Assembly: GCA_001897525.1 (NCBI GenBank)
Contig: MKTB01000007.1
Coordinates: 104,810-168,809 of the forward strand
Length of the DNA stretch: 64,000 bases
Origin: Bacteroidetes bacterium 43-16
GTDB taxonomy: Bacteria > Bacteroidota > Bacteroidia > Chitinophagales > Chitinophagaceae
Direction: 5' to 3'
The notes beneath the pieces were generated by a model. It ran no database searches. It saw only the letters and a program-made list of their open reading frames with translations, and was not told where the DNA came from. Of this stretch, positions 51,386 to 59,025 are shown in pieces; position 1 is the first letter of the stretch; each line of letters begins with the position of its first letter. Position numbers and translations under genes: made by a program.

Positions 51386-53293
51386 TTATTTAACTACTGC
51401 TTTTACAGTACCAAATCCGTTTGCACCGATCACGCGGATCACATACATACCTGCATTTAAGTTAAGGTTTGTAAAGCTTACGCGGTTAGCACCAGATTGC
51501 AGGTTAGCTTTTTGAGCAGCTACTTTGCGACCTAATAAATCGAACAATTGTAATTCGATGTTTTCAGTAGCTTTCATATCAATATTCAGGTTGATCTGGT
51601 TAGTGGTTGCTTCACCTAAAACCTGGATACCCATATTAGCACCTTTTACAGTTTTGATGCTGGTAGCTTCCTGTACTTTGATATCATCATAAGTCAACTC
51701 ATAAGCACCGTTAGTACCACATTCATAAGTGAAGGCCAGGTAGAAAGGAGTTGATTTGTATGCAGACAGATCAATGTTTTGAACGGCTCTCCAAACATTA
51801 CTATCCGGAGCGCTGGACATTGCAGGAACGTTCAATGTAGTCCATGTAGCATTAGCAGGATTTGTTCCGGCAACATAGTCAGTAGATACTACTAATCTTC
51901 TTGTTACAGTACCGCCAAATCTTCTGTTTTGCCAGAAGCTCAAAGAAGGAGCATTCATTGCAGAGAAGTCCAAAGGAGCTTTAGTGATCAACCAGTCTTT
52001 ATTTTCAACAGATACCGTAGAACTTGATCCGCCATTGATGTATACAGCAAATGAATCTGCATTAGCGGATGTTTTGTTTCTTCCGAATCTTGAACATCTC
52101 CAGGTATTGTTAGGACCTACTTCGCTGTATTGAACGAAAGCACCCATTTCTGTATTGATACAGTTCAGGAATTTCTCGTCTAATGAAGTTAAAGGAGTCG
52201 GAGGAGGAGGAGTTACCGTATCTACAGTAGAGAAAGCCCAGGTAGTAGTATCTGCAATAGCAAGGCTTGGTAAAGTTCCACCGGTTTTAGTGAATACGCC
52301 GGCACCTGCTTGTACATAATAATGTGTATTATTCTCCAGGTTATAAGCACCCAGATCAATAACTGCAGTTGAATCATTAGAGATAGTTACAGCAGAAGAA
52401 GTAACTGCAACAACAGTTGCAGGAGTTGCAGAACCTTGCTTCATTAAAGTAAAGTTACCTGTTCCTTTTGCGATAGGGTTATCGTACTTAACCATTAATT
52501 GTGACGTAGCTAATGGAACATTATTACCAACGGGAGTATAGTTGGTTGCTAAAATATTAGTTGCAGTTGCTGCGCCATTCCAGGTCAGGGATACATCATC
52601 TATAGCGGTAGATGGCCTGTTTTGTTGACCGGCAGTCGCCGCTAAAACAACGATACGGATATAAACCGGTCCGGATTGGTTATTTAAAGCAGTTCCAAAA
52701 TCTACATTAACTGTATTTTTAGAGAATGTATTACCACCTGTAGTTACAGTTCCGGTAGTCGCTGCCGGAGTGAAAACAGTCGGGTTCGCCCCTACTCCAT
52801 AATCTACTACCCAGGTTGCAGTTCTTGCAGAAGTAGAATCAAGGCTTTGTAAGTTAAAAGACATATCAAAATTGGCGAGATTTGTCGTGTTTGCCAATTC
52901 AAGTACAAAAGCGACACCCATATCAGTAGCTGAAACCTGTCTTACACCTAATGCTCTATTTGTTTCAGATCCTTGTAAAGCAGTTGTACCACTTGCATAA
53001 GTTGCAAACGGAGTTCCTGAAGCGAAATTCTTAAATCCGCCGCCTGTAGCATTCCATACTGTAGTTGCACCAGGAGTCAAAATAGCGCTCGCAGTAACAT
53101 CAGTACCCAAAGCAGTGGCAGTAGCCCCTGTACGTACTTTCCATCCAGTTGGCATACCAGACTCAATGGAGTTGAAATTTTGCGTGTAAGATGTACCTGT
53201 CAAAGACAATTGTGCATCTGCATTTAAGCTAAAACCTGCTAACAACATCGTCCCGATCGCTGCAGCACATACTTTTGTAATGTTTGTTTTCAT
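51386..53293 (-). CDS. Large surface/secreted protein with choice-of-anchor-like and T9SS sorting domains
   Basis: 635 aa. Signal peptide ~1-27. Residues ~35-245 are a lectin-like beta-sandwich (TQNFNSIESGMPTGWKV, IDDVSLTW). An Ig-like/SbsA-type domain follows (~250-355), then a Pro/Thr linker (TPPPPTPLTS) and a choice-of-anchor J-like module (~365-545: KDWLITKAPLDFSAMNAP). The T9SS type A sorting domain is at ~555-635 (IELQLFDLLGRKVAAQK, MYVIRVIGANGFGTVKAVVK). Sequence is Ala/Thr/Asn rich with low charge, typical of exported adhesins. No catalytic motif seen. Monocistronic. Confidence 0.83.
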   Translation of the reverse strand: MKTNITKVCAAAIGTMLLAGFSLNADAQLSLTGTSYTQNFNSIESGMPTGWKVRTGATATALGTDVTASAILTPGATTVWNATGGGFKNFASGTPFATYASGTTALQGSETNRALGVRQVSATDMGVAFVLELANTTNLANFDMSFNLQSLDSTSARTATWVVDYGVGANPTVFTPAATTGTVTTGGNTFSKNTVNVDFGTALNNQSGPVYIRIVVLAATAGQQNRPSTAIDDVSLTWNGAATATNILATNYTPVGNNVPLATSQLMVKYDNPIAKGTGNFTLMKQGSATPATVVAVTSSAVTISNDSTAVIDLGAYNLENNTHYYVQAGAGVFTKTGGTLPSLAIADTTTWAFSTVDTVTPPPPTPLTSLDEKFLNCINTEMGAFVQYSEVGPNNTWRCSRFGRNKTSANADSFAVYINGGSSSTVSVENKDWLITKAPLDFSAMNAPSLSFWQNRRFGGTVTRRLVVSTDYVAGTNPANATWTTLNVPAMSSAPDSNVWRAVQNIDLSAYKSTPFYLAFTYECGTNGAYELTYDDIKVQEATSIKTVKGANMGIQVLGEATTNQINLNIDMKATENIELQLFDLLGRKVAAQKANLQSGANRVSFTNLNLNAGMYVIRVIGANGFGTVKAVVK

Positions 53294-53325
53294 AATTAAA
53301 ATCAGAGTTTTTCCAATATCAGGGG

Positions 53326-53333
53326 CAAAGTTA
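53326..53333 (-). promoter_or_regulatory. -7 element for the T9SS-exported protein gene
   Basis: TAACTTTG on the minus strand, 32 bp upstream of the ATG at 53293. Confidence 0.6.
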
Positions 53334-53408
53334 GCAAATGAATCTGAATTTGATTGATTTAAAACATTGATAATAATAGAATAACAAATATCTTAGGTGA
53401 ATGTTAAA

Positions 53409-53442
53409 AAATATCCGGCAACCTTACGATTGCCGGATATTT
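53409..53442. terminator. Terminator downstream of the ruvX operon
   Basis: AAATATCCGGCAA (53409-53421) pairs exactly with TTGCCGGATATTT (53430-53442). It lies about 160 bp beyond the ruvX stop. Confidence 0.7.
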
Positions 53443-53478
53443 TACTTACTGTCCCCTAATATTATGGAGTAAATTTTG

Positions 53479-53510
53479 CCAGTTTTTTGCTGGTTTTTTG
53501 ACGGTTTTTG
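53479..53510. repeat. Three imperfect 10-11-bp direct repeats
   Basis: CCAGTTTTTTG, CTGGTTTTTTG and ACGGTTTTTG follow each other directly. No known function. The rest of the 157 bp between the hairpin and ruvX shows nothing recognisable. Confidence 0.4.
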
Positions 53511-53599
53511 AAACAGCGCATCTAAATCACCCTCCAATACATCCAATATAACTAAGTATAGGATACACAGCTCAGTTTTTGTCACATATCCCGGACACC

Positions 53600-54013
53600 C
53601 TATCTCTGACCGTCCAGGTAACCCTGCAAGAGGATACGGGCACTCATCTCATCGATCAGTGCTTTATTTTGCCGGGCCTTTTTGCTGATACCGCTATCGA
53701 TCATCGCCTGGAAAGCCATTTTAGAGGTATAGCGTTCATCCCAAAGCAAGACCTGCTTGTCTGTAAAGAGCTTTTGTAACTGGGTATGCACTTTCTCCAC
53801 TTTCTCTGTAATGTCTGTAGCCGTACCGTCCAGGTTTTTGGGATGCCCCAATAATATGGTATCCACTTCATGCTCCAGGAATACCTGTTTCAGTTCCCAG
53901 ACCAGTTTTTCTGTTTCCACGGTTTTAATACCGGTGGCCAGCATACGCAGGGGATCGCTGATCGCTAAACCGGTCCGCTTTTTTCCATAATCTATGGCTA
54001 TGATTCTTTGCAT
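53600..54013 (-). CDS. ruvX: Pre-16S rRNA nuclease / RuvX (YqgF)
   Basis: 137 aa. The RNase H-like fold motifs AIDYGKKRTGLAISD, LLGHPKNLDGT and LWDERYTSKMA carry the acidic catalytic residues. YqgF matures the 5' end of 16S rRNA and was first proposed as a Holliday-junction resolvase. Its ATG overlaps the stop of the DUF5683 gene by one base (TAATG), implying translational coupling. Confidence 0.92.
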   Translation of the reverse strand: MQRIIAIDYGKKRTGLAISDPLRMLATGIKTVETEKLVWELKQVFLEHEVDTILLGHPKNLDGTATDITEKVEKVHTQLQKLFTDKQVLLWDERYTSKMAFQAMIDSGISKKARQNKALIDEMSARILLQGYLDGQR

Positions 54014-54786
54014 TATCTTAATTTAAAAGCAAACGTAACACCGGGCACTAATCCGTAAGGAGTGGGCATACCGGTTGGCCGGATCTGCAGACTGATATCA
54101 TCGGATACATCAAAGCCTTTTAAATGCGCTGCCGCATTAGCCTCTATCACCTGCAGGCCATAGCCCGCCACAGACAAGAGTACCGTCATGTCGAGGAAAC
54201 GTTTATAATAATCCTTCTCCCCCTGCACATCGGCCAGGCTGAAGTTTTCATATTTAGGCAACAGGAAAGTGCCCTTATCTAAGCGATAAGCATATTCCCG
54301 ACGGGCATCATTATACTTGGTAGAATTATCGATGAAGAAATAGATACCGGCACCCAACAGGCCGTAAATGATCGGCAATTTAATATAAAGCTGCTCCCGG
54401 TTATTGATCTGTCCCAGCCCGGGAAACATCAGCGAATAGAAGGCAGAGCGCTTAGGAATAACGACAGAATCTCTCCAGGAGAAAATGCCACCCCTCTTTT
54501 CCTGGGGCAACACAATAATATTACTGCTGCTGTCAAATGCTATAACACTGGCCACTTTTGCCGTATCCTTTTGCACAGATCCCGTAGTGGCCTCATCCTT
54601 AACTTTATCCCCGGAGGCAGCTTCCGGAGCTTTGCGGCCCATAGAGTCTGCACTAAGATCGTTGGTAATCTTATCCCGGAAAGAGGCTTTAGGAGCCTTG
54701 TTCAGCAAAGAATCCTGTGCCCGACCTGTTAAGCCCGTAAAGAGTAAAAAAGTAAAGGTAACTAACTTAAAAGCCCACATGCTCAT
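54013..54786 (-). CDS. DUF5683 domain-containing exported protein
   Basis: 257 aa from the ATG at 54786 (MSMWAFKLVTFTFLLFTGL). The frame is open further upstream but overlaps the preceding gene, and the chosen start gives a signal peptide ending GRAQ. Residues ~25-110 are a polar, low-complexity segment. DUF5683 follows from ~115 (PKRSAFYSLMFPGLGQINNREQLYIKLPIIYGLLG), containing two hydrophobic helices and the FPGLGQ motif. Function unknown, but the family is widespread in Bacteroidota. It starts 7 bp after the preceding gene and is coupled to ruvX. Confidence 0.8.
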   Translation of the reverse strand: MSMWAFKLVTFTFLLFTGLTGRAQDSLLNKAPKASFRDKITNDLSADSMGRKAPEAASGDKVKDEATTGSVQKDTAKVASVIAFDSSSNIIVLPQEKRGGIFSWRDSVVIPKRSAFYSLMFPGLGQINNREQLYIKLPIIYGLLGAGIYFFIDNSTKYNDARREYAYRLDKGTFLLPKYENFSLADVQGEKDYYKRFLDMTVLLSVAGYGLQVIEANAAAHLKGFDVSDDISLQIRPTGMPTPYGLVPGVTFAFKLR

Positions 54787-54793
54787 TCGCTGC

Positions 54794-55564
54794 TTATCTG
54801 TCAAAATTATAAGGTTTGGTCTCCGGGTTCTTGTTCCGCTCCTGCCAAAGTTTAAAGTCTTTAACCGTATCCTTGATATAGGAGTAATATTGGTATTCAT
54901 TCATCCCCCTGATCAATTCATAAGGCGGGCGATACCGTTTTTTATAGTATTCCAGGTTCTCTTCATCCAGGCCCGTAAGCTGTACGATAAGCCGGTCATT
55001 AAATACATAATCCACGAACTTATCGCGCTCCCAGATCTCATAGTTTTTCTGGAAAGCCCATATCATACGGTTGCGCTTGCTCATCGCATCAAAAGGATGC
55101 TGGATGATGTCCAGGCCCGTAAGTTTATAATGGTCCAGGGCCTGCTGGTACAGTTCCCGGCGCTTGATACTGTCAATTTTTGCACCCATGAAATAATCCC
55201 GGAGGGCCAGCTGGTTCTCGATCTGGGTAGGCGCTTCTTTCAATTGAATTTTATAAAAAGGCAGATCTACCTCCGACTTAATACGTACCCGGGCCACATC
55301 ATAACCCGGAATCCGGAATTCAACCAGCTCACCTTTAGCCACTTCCAGCTCAAAGCTTCCATTAGCCTTTGACTGCACCTCAGCACTGCTGTGCACATTA
55401 GTAATGCTCACGCCCGGCAGCGGCTGCAAGGTGAGCACGTCAAGCACCACACCTTTAATGGTTACCGCAAAAGCATATACTTGCATTAAGGCCAGGAAGC
55501 CGGTCAGCAAAAACACTTTTGGCAAAAAAGCAAGTGGTCTGTTAATATGTGTAAAAGCGTTCAA
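54794..55564 (-). CDS. Carboxypeptidase-regulatory-like domain protein, start uncertain
   Basis: 256 aa if started at the TTG at 55564. A TTG at 55585 overlaps the -7 element, and a TTG at 55525 would give a compact signal peptide (LPKVFLLTGFLALMQVYAFA). After the signal comes a beta-sandwich regulatory-like domain (~38-110: IKGVVLDVLTLQPLPGVSI) and a C-terminal helical part rich in Tyr, Arg and Lys (RYRPPYELIRGMNEYQYYS). Probably periplasmic or surface-linked. First gene of the operon with DUF5683 and ruvX. Confidence 0.75.
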   Translation of the reverse strand: MNAFTHINRPLAFLPKVFLLTGFLALMQVYAFAVTIKGVVLDVLTLQPLPGVSITNVHSSAEVQSKANGSFELEVAKGELVEFRIPGYDVARVRIKSEVDLPFYKIQLKEAPTQIENQLALRDYFMGAKIDSIKRRELYQQALDHYKLTGLDIIQHPFDAMSKRNRMIWAFQKNYEIWERDKFVDYVFNDRLIVQLTGLDEENLEYYKKRYRPPYELIRGMNEYQYYSYIKDTVKDFKLWQERNKNPETKPYNFDR

Positions 55565-55582
55565 TCGCGAAAATTTATCGAA

Positions 55583-55590
55583 CAAAAATA
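55583..55590 (-). promoter_or_regulatory. -7 element for the regulatory-like/DUF5683/ruvX operon
   Basis: TATTTTTG on the minus strand, 18 bp upstream of the TTG at 55564. Confidence 0.55.
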
Positions 55591-55615
55591 ATAAAATATA
55601 AGGATAAGGGCCGTA

Positions 55616-55661
55616 AAAAACCTCATTATACTTTGCACTAAACGCGTATAATGAGGTTTTT
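55616..55661. terminator. Terminator of the PPIase gene
   Basis: AAAAACCTCATTATA (55616-55630) pairs exactly with TATAATGAGGTTTTT (55647-55661). Confidence 0.8.
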
Positions 55662-55680
55662 GGTATGTTGACTACTGCTA

Positions 55681-57621
55681 TTACTTAACCATGCTCGTCA
55701 ACACAGAAGTATTGATCTTCAAAGGATATTTTTGCTTCAGCTTGGTTTCCCATTGCTTTTCCAGTTCCTTTTGATATTCATCCACAACCTGGTCCCTGGC
55801 TTCTGCAAAAGTCTTCTTTAAAGGCGTGTTGTATACCTCATCTGCCAGGATTACGATCTCACCCTGGTTAGCATCCGGGTAGACCCCGATCGGTTGTTGT
55901 GCCACGATCAGTTTCTTATCCACTTTAGCCACGTGCTCAAAATCGAAACGACCTGTTTGCTGGTACACTTTTTCGCCGTTTGACGGAGTATTCATTTTTC
56001 CCAGCGCTTCGTCCACAGTAGCCCCCGCTTTCAATGCAGCCAGTATCTGCTGTAAAGCCTCATGGTTTTTGCTTTGAAACACAACCCCTGTAAAGCCCGG
56101 ATTCCAGGTATATTTAGCCGCATTTTTCTCATAATAAGTCGTCAGGCCTACCGTATCTTTATTAGCCCTGGACCAGATATTCTTGTCCATCATATCAAAG
56201 ATCAATACCCCGTTGCGGTACTCCCCGGACAGTTTTTTATATTCAGGACTGGTCTTTTCCAGGTTTTTCATTTGCGCGTCCATGATCTGCTTTTCGCTGT
56301 ACACCCGGTACAGTTCTTTAAAAGCATCTTCCTTCCTGCCGTTCAGGCGACCTTGCGTAAGCGCACGCACATAATGTAAAAAGTCCTGCTGGCTGTACTT
56401 GTTCGCACCTATTTCAAACATCACCGCTTTCAACTGCGGATACTCGCCCAGCTTTTTATCCTTTCCAAAATCATCCTGGCTCACGGTCCCGATCAATTGA
56501 CCCAGTGCCGCAGCATGCTCCTTAAAGCCGGTTTCTTTTTTAGCCACTAAAATATTTTGCGATTTAAGCACCTCAGACCTGGACTGCTCTACCTTAGCCT
56601 GCAAAGCAGCTTTTTCACTTTCAAACGACGGCAACTCTTTCTTACCGATCAATTTAAAAATATGCACTCCGAAAGGCGTTACCAAAGGCTCAGAAATATC
56701 ACCAGGCTTCTTCAGCGCCAGTACCGCCTGCTCTACCAGTTCGTCCGTAGATCCGGAAGTAATAGGCGCTATACGTCCTTCCTTATCTTTACTGTACTCA
56801 TCATCTGAATACTCCTTAACCAGGCTTTCAAATGTTTTGCCCGACTGAGCTTCCTGCTTTATCTTTTTAGCCAGTTCTATCTTTTGCAACAACTCATTCT
56901 GGTCCTTCCCATCCGTAGCCAGTAAGATCTGGGCCACCTCAAGCGTACCTATAGATGGGCGCTCCGCGATCACTTTAAGCAGGTGGTAGCCATAAGGAGA
57001 TTTAAACGGTTGCGACAAAGCACCTATAGCTGTAGTGTAAGCTACATTTTCAAAATCATAAGGCGTCTGGAACGCATTGATATAACCCAGACTTCCCCCA
57101 TGTACAGAGGTACCCTTATCAGAAGAATATTGCTTCGCTGCATTTTCAAAAGTGATCTTGCCCGAATTAATAGCCGTAGCCAGGGAATCCAGTTTTGCCT
57201 TATTCGCCTGGTCTGCCACTTCGCCAAAACCATTCAACATAATATGGGCCACTTTACGCTCCAGCTTTTTGCGGTCATAAGCCTCCTTCACCAGCTTGTC
57301 CAAAATGGATTTATCTGCAATATAATTTTTAGCCAGCTGAGCACGGTACATTTCTATATCCGCCTTCATTTCAGGAATGGTATCCAGTTGCAGCGCATCT
57401 GCCTCCATTACCTTCATCTTATATAAAGCATAGAGATTCGCGAAGTTCTCTAAAGAAGTTTTGTCATATTTTAAATCCTGGCTATTGTTCTTTTGATACC
57501 AGCTCAAAAACTCAGCTTTACTCACCGATTCTTTTCCCACGGTAAAAACAGTTTGGGCAATACCCGAACCGATACTTAAACCTATACTCAAGCTTAAAGC
57601 CAAAAGATATTTCGTTTGCAT
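55681..57621 (-). CDS. SurA/PpiD-like peptidylprolyl isomerase with two parvulin domains
   Basis: 646 aa. Signal peptide ~1-22 (GSGIAQ). A chaperone-like N-terminal helical region is followed by two parvulin (rotamase) modules: ~125-225 (VAHIMLNGFGEVADQAN, GGSLGYINAFQTPYDFENVAY, SPYGYHLLKV) and ~230-330 (VAQILLATDG, PFGVHIFKLIGKK). A long helical C-terminus completes it. Such proteins assist folding of outer-membrane barrels in the periplasm. In a T9SS bacterium rich in barrel proteins this is expected. Monocistronic with a strong terminator. Confidence 0.9.
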   Translation of the reverse strand: MQTKYLLALSLSIGLSIGSGIAQTVFTVGKESVSKAEFLSWYQKNNSQDLKYDKTSLENFANLYALYKMKVMEADALQLDTIPEMKADIEMYRAQLAKNYIADKSILDKLVKEAYDRKKLERKVAHIMLNGFGEVADQANKAKLDSLATAINSGKITFENAAKQYSSDKGTSVHGGSLGYINAFQTPYDFENVAYTTAIGALSQPFKSPYGYHLLKVIAERPSIGTLEVAQILLATDGKDQNELLQKIELAKKIKQEAQSGKTFESLVKEYSDDEYSKDKEGRIAPITSGSTDELVEQAVLALKKPGDISEPLVTPFGVHIFKLIGKKELPSFESEKAALQAKVEQSRSEVLKSQNILVAKKETGFKEHAAALGQLIGTVSQDDFGKDKKLGEYPQLKAVMFEIGANKYSQQDFLHYVRALTQGRLNGRKEDAFKELYRVYSEKQIMDAQMKNLEKTSPEYKKLSGEYRNGVLIFDMMDKNIWSRANKDTVGLTTYYEKNAAKYTWNPGFTGVVFQSKNHEALQQILAALKAGATVDEALGKMNTPSNGEKVYQQTGRFDFEHVAKVDKKLIVAQQPIGVYPDANQGEIVILADEVYNTPLKKTFAEARDQVVDEYQKELEKQWETKLKQKYPLKINTSVLTSMVK

Positions 57622-57739
57622 AATTTATTTTGTGATCTGATTTTTCAAATAAAGATGCTAAGTTATAAAAATACTGGTTTAAGTAGAAAGAAAAATAATC
57701 GTTAAATAAAGGCAACACTTCTTTTAAACCAGCTTATAG

Positions 57740-57747
57740 TACATTTG
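57740..57747 (+). promoter_or_regulatory. -7 element for mqnB
   Basis: TACATTTG, 15 bp before the ATG at 57763. It excludes the in-frame codon at 57745. Confidence 0.6.
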
Positions 57748-57762
57748 CAACACAAGTCAGCA

Positions 57763-58458
57763 ATGAAAAAAGAAAGCCGCAACATATTAATCATAGCCGC
57801 AACGCCTTTTGAGATCGCACCCTTGACCGAATGGCTGCAGCAACATTACAGCCCCGGACCAGGGACAGCATGGCGCTCTGCAGACGGACACCTGCAGATA
57901 AGCGTAGAGCTCTGCGGCATCGGGCTCGTGGCCACCAGCTTTAACCTGGGCAGGCTGCTGGGCAGCCATAGCTTTGATTGTATCCTGCAACTGGGCATTG
58001 CAGGGGCCTACCCTACCGGGAAGCTTTCCCTGGGAGATGTAGTCTATGTCTCCACAGACCGTATCGCTGACCTGGGAGCCAGCGACCCGGAAGGCAATTT
58101 CTTAAGCCTGCACCACATAGGCCTGGCAGAGCCCAGCGCAGCGGTCATTCCTGCGGCACCACCCGCTGCAGCACAACACTTCCTGCAGACATTGCCTGCT
58201 GTCCAAAGCCTCAGTGTCAACCATATTTCAGGAGACCCGGCCCGGCAAGATCATTTTGAGCTGGACAAGGACCTGCCCCTTATAGAAAGCATGGAAGGCG
58301 CAGCCTTTCACTATGCCTGCCATACCGCCGGCCTGCCCTTTATACAGATCAGGAGCATCTCCAACTGGGTAGAGCCCAGGGACAAAAGCCGCTGGCAGAT
58401 GAAGACCGCAATAGAAAATCTTAACAAAACTGCGATAGCCCTCCTACACCATTTGTAA
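57763..58458 (+). CDS. mqnB: Futalosine hydrolase
   Basis: 231 aa, nucleoside phosphorylase/hydrolase fold. CGIGLVATSFNLGRLL, LQLGIAGAYP and the ribose-binding ESMEGAAFHYAC are characteristic, and IRSISNWVEPRD fits MqnB rather than MTA nucleosidase. It releases hypoxanthine from futalosine in the alternative menaquinone pathway. No other mqn gene is adjacent. The next gene starts 42 bp on under its own promoter. Confidence 0.92.
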   Translation: MKKESRNILIIAATPFEIAPLTEWLQQHYSPGPGTAWRSADGHLQISVELCGIGLVATSFNLGRLLGSHSFDCILQLGIAGAYPTGKLSLGDVVYVSTDRIADLGASDPEGNFLSLHHIGLAEPSAAVIPAAPPAAAQHFLQTLPAVQSLSVNHISGDPARQDHFELDKDLPLIESMEGAAFHYACHTAGLPFIQIRSISNWVEPRDKSRWQMKTAIENLNKTAIALLHHL

Positions 58459-58469
58459 TCCCCTCTTAG

Positions 58470-58477
58470 TATCTTTG
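58470..58477 (+). promoter_or_regulatory. -7 element for the DUF2007 gene
   Basis: TATCTTTG, 23 bp before the ATG at 58501. Confidence 0.6.
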
Positions 58478-58500
58478 GTGCAGTTAAAAAAAACTGGACA

Positions 58501-58746
58501 ATGGATAAATTAATAACCGTAGGCACCTATTCTGATTACTTCTCTGCAAACACCATGTTACAGGTATTACAGGAATCCGGCATACAGGCCCGCTTGTTGA
58601 ACGAGAACTCAGGCACCATGCTGCCTTCAATGGCCGTTGGCGGCATTAAGCTACAAGTACTGGAAGGTGATGAAGCAACAGCCCGGGAGATCATCAGCAG
58701 GCTGGAAAGCGAAGCCGATGATGCGCAGCAATCCGATGCCTTTTGA
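58501..58746 (+). CDS. DUF2007 signal-transducing-type domain protein, ending at an in-frame TGA
   Basis: 81 aa. The short alpha/beta domain (TVGTYSDYFSANTMLQVLQE, GIQARLLNEN, GGIKLQVLEGDEATAREII) is the DUF2007/GlnB-like fold named putative signal transducing protein. It ends at TGA (58744-58746), but the same frame continues for 59 more codons that encode a zinc ribbon. The full product was therefore probably 141 codons including the TGA position. It lies between mqnB and dnaG with its own promoter. Function unknown. Confidence 0.82.
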   Translation: MDKLITVGTYSDYFSANTMLQVLQESGIQARLLNENSGTMLPSMAVGGIKLQVLEGDEATAREIISRLESEADDAQQSDAF

Positions 58747-58926
58747 AGCGAAGATAAATCCCTGTTCGACCCCGGCAACCGGGTCTGCATCTATTGCGGC
58801 AGCCGGAATACAACCATAAACGATGCCAGCCGGAAGACCTTCTTCGGCAGAAAACTGTACCAGAAGTTCCCTAAACTTTTTGATAAAGAAGTCTGGCATT
58901 GTTTCCATTGCGGTAAAGATTTTTAA
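58747..58926 (+). pseudogene. In-frame zinc-ribbon continuation of the DUF2007 gene beyond a TGA
   Basis: Fifty-nine sense codons run in frame with the DUF2007 gene from the codon after TGA to TAA at 58924. The translation has two CxxC pairs, VCIYCGSRNT and HCFHCGKDF, about 37 residues apart, with a basic/aromatic helix between (RKTFFGRKLYQKFPKLF). No ATG, GTG or TTG lies in this frame before the first CxxC, so it cannot be an independent gene. Either the TGA is a recent nonsense change (or sequence error) or the stop is read through. Confidence 0.7.
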
Positions 58927-59007
58927 AGCCCCGGTTTTAATTTCAGCGGCCGCCCCTCATCCCGGCAACAAGATGTATATATCTTATCATTTTCGGCAAT
59001 CATCCAT

Positions 59008-59015
59008 TAACTTTG
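59008..59015 (+). promoter_or_regulatory. -7 element for dnaG
   Basis: TAACTTTG, 10 bp before the ATG at 59026, predicting a leader of only a few nucleotides. Confidence 0.6.
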
Positions 59016-59025
59016 CAGCGAACAG

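Noticed and set aside
53443..53599. Small RNA gene or replication-origin-like repeats
   Set aside because: Only three imperfect T-rich repeats are seen; there are no DnaA-box-like motifs, no promoter and no stable fold evident.
54485..55372. 295-codon plus-strand open frame opposite the DUF5683 and regulatory-like genes
   Set aside because: Shadow of two coupled minus-strand genes with signal peptides and a shared promoter.
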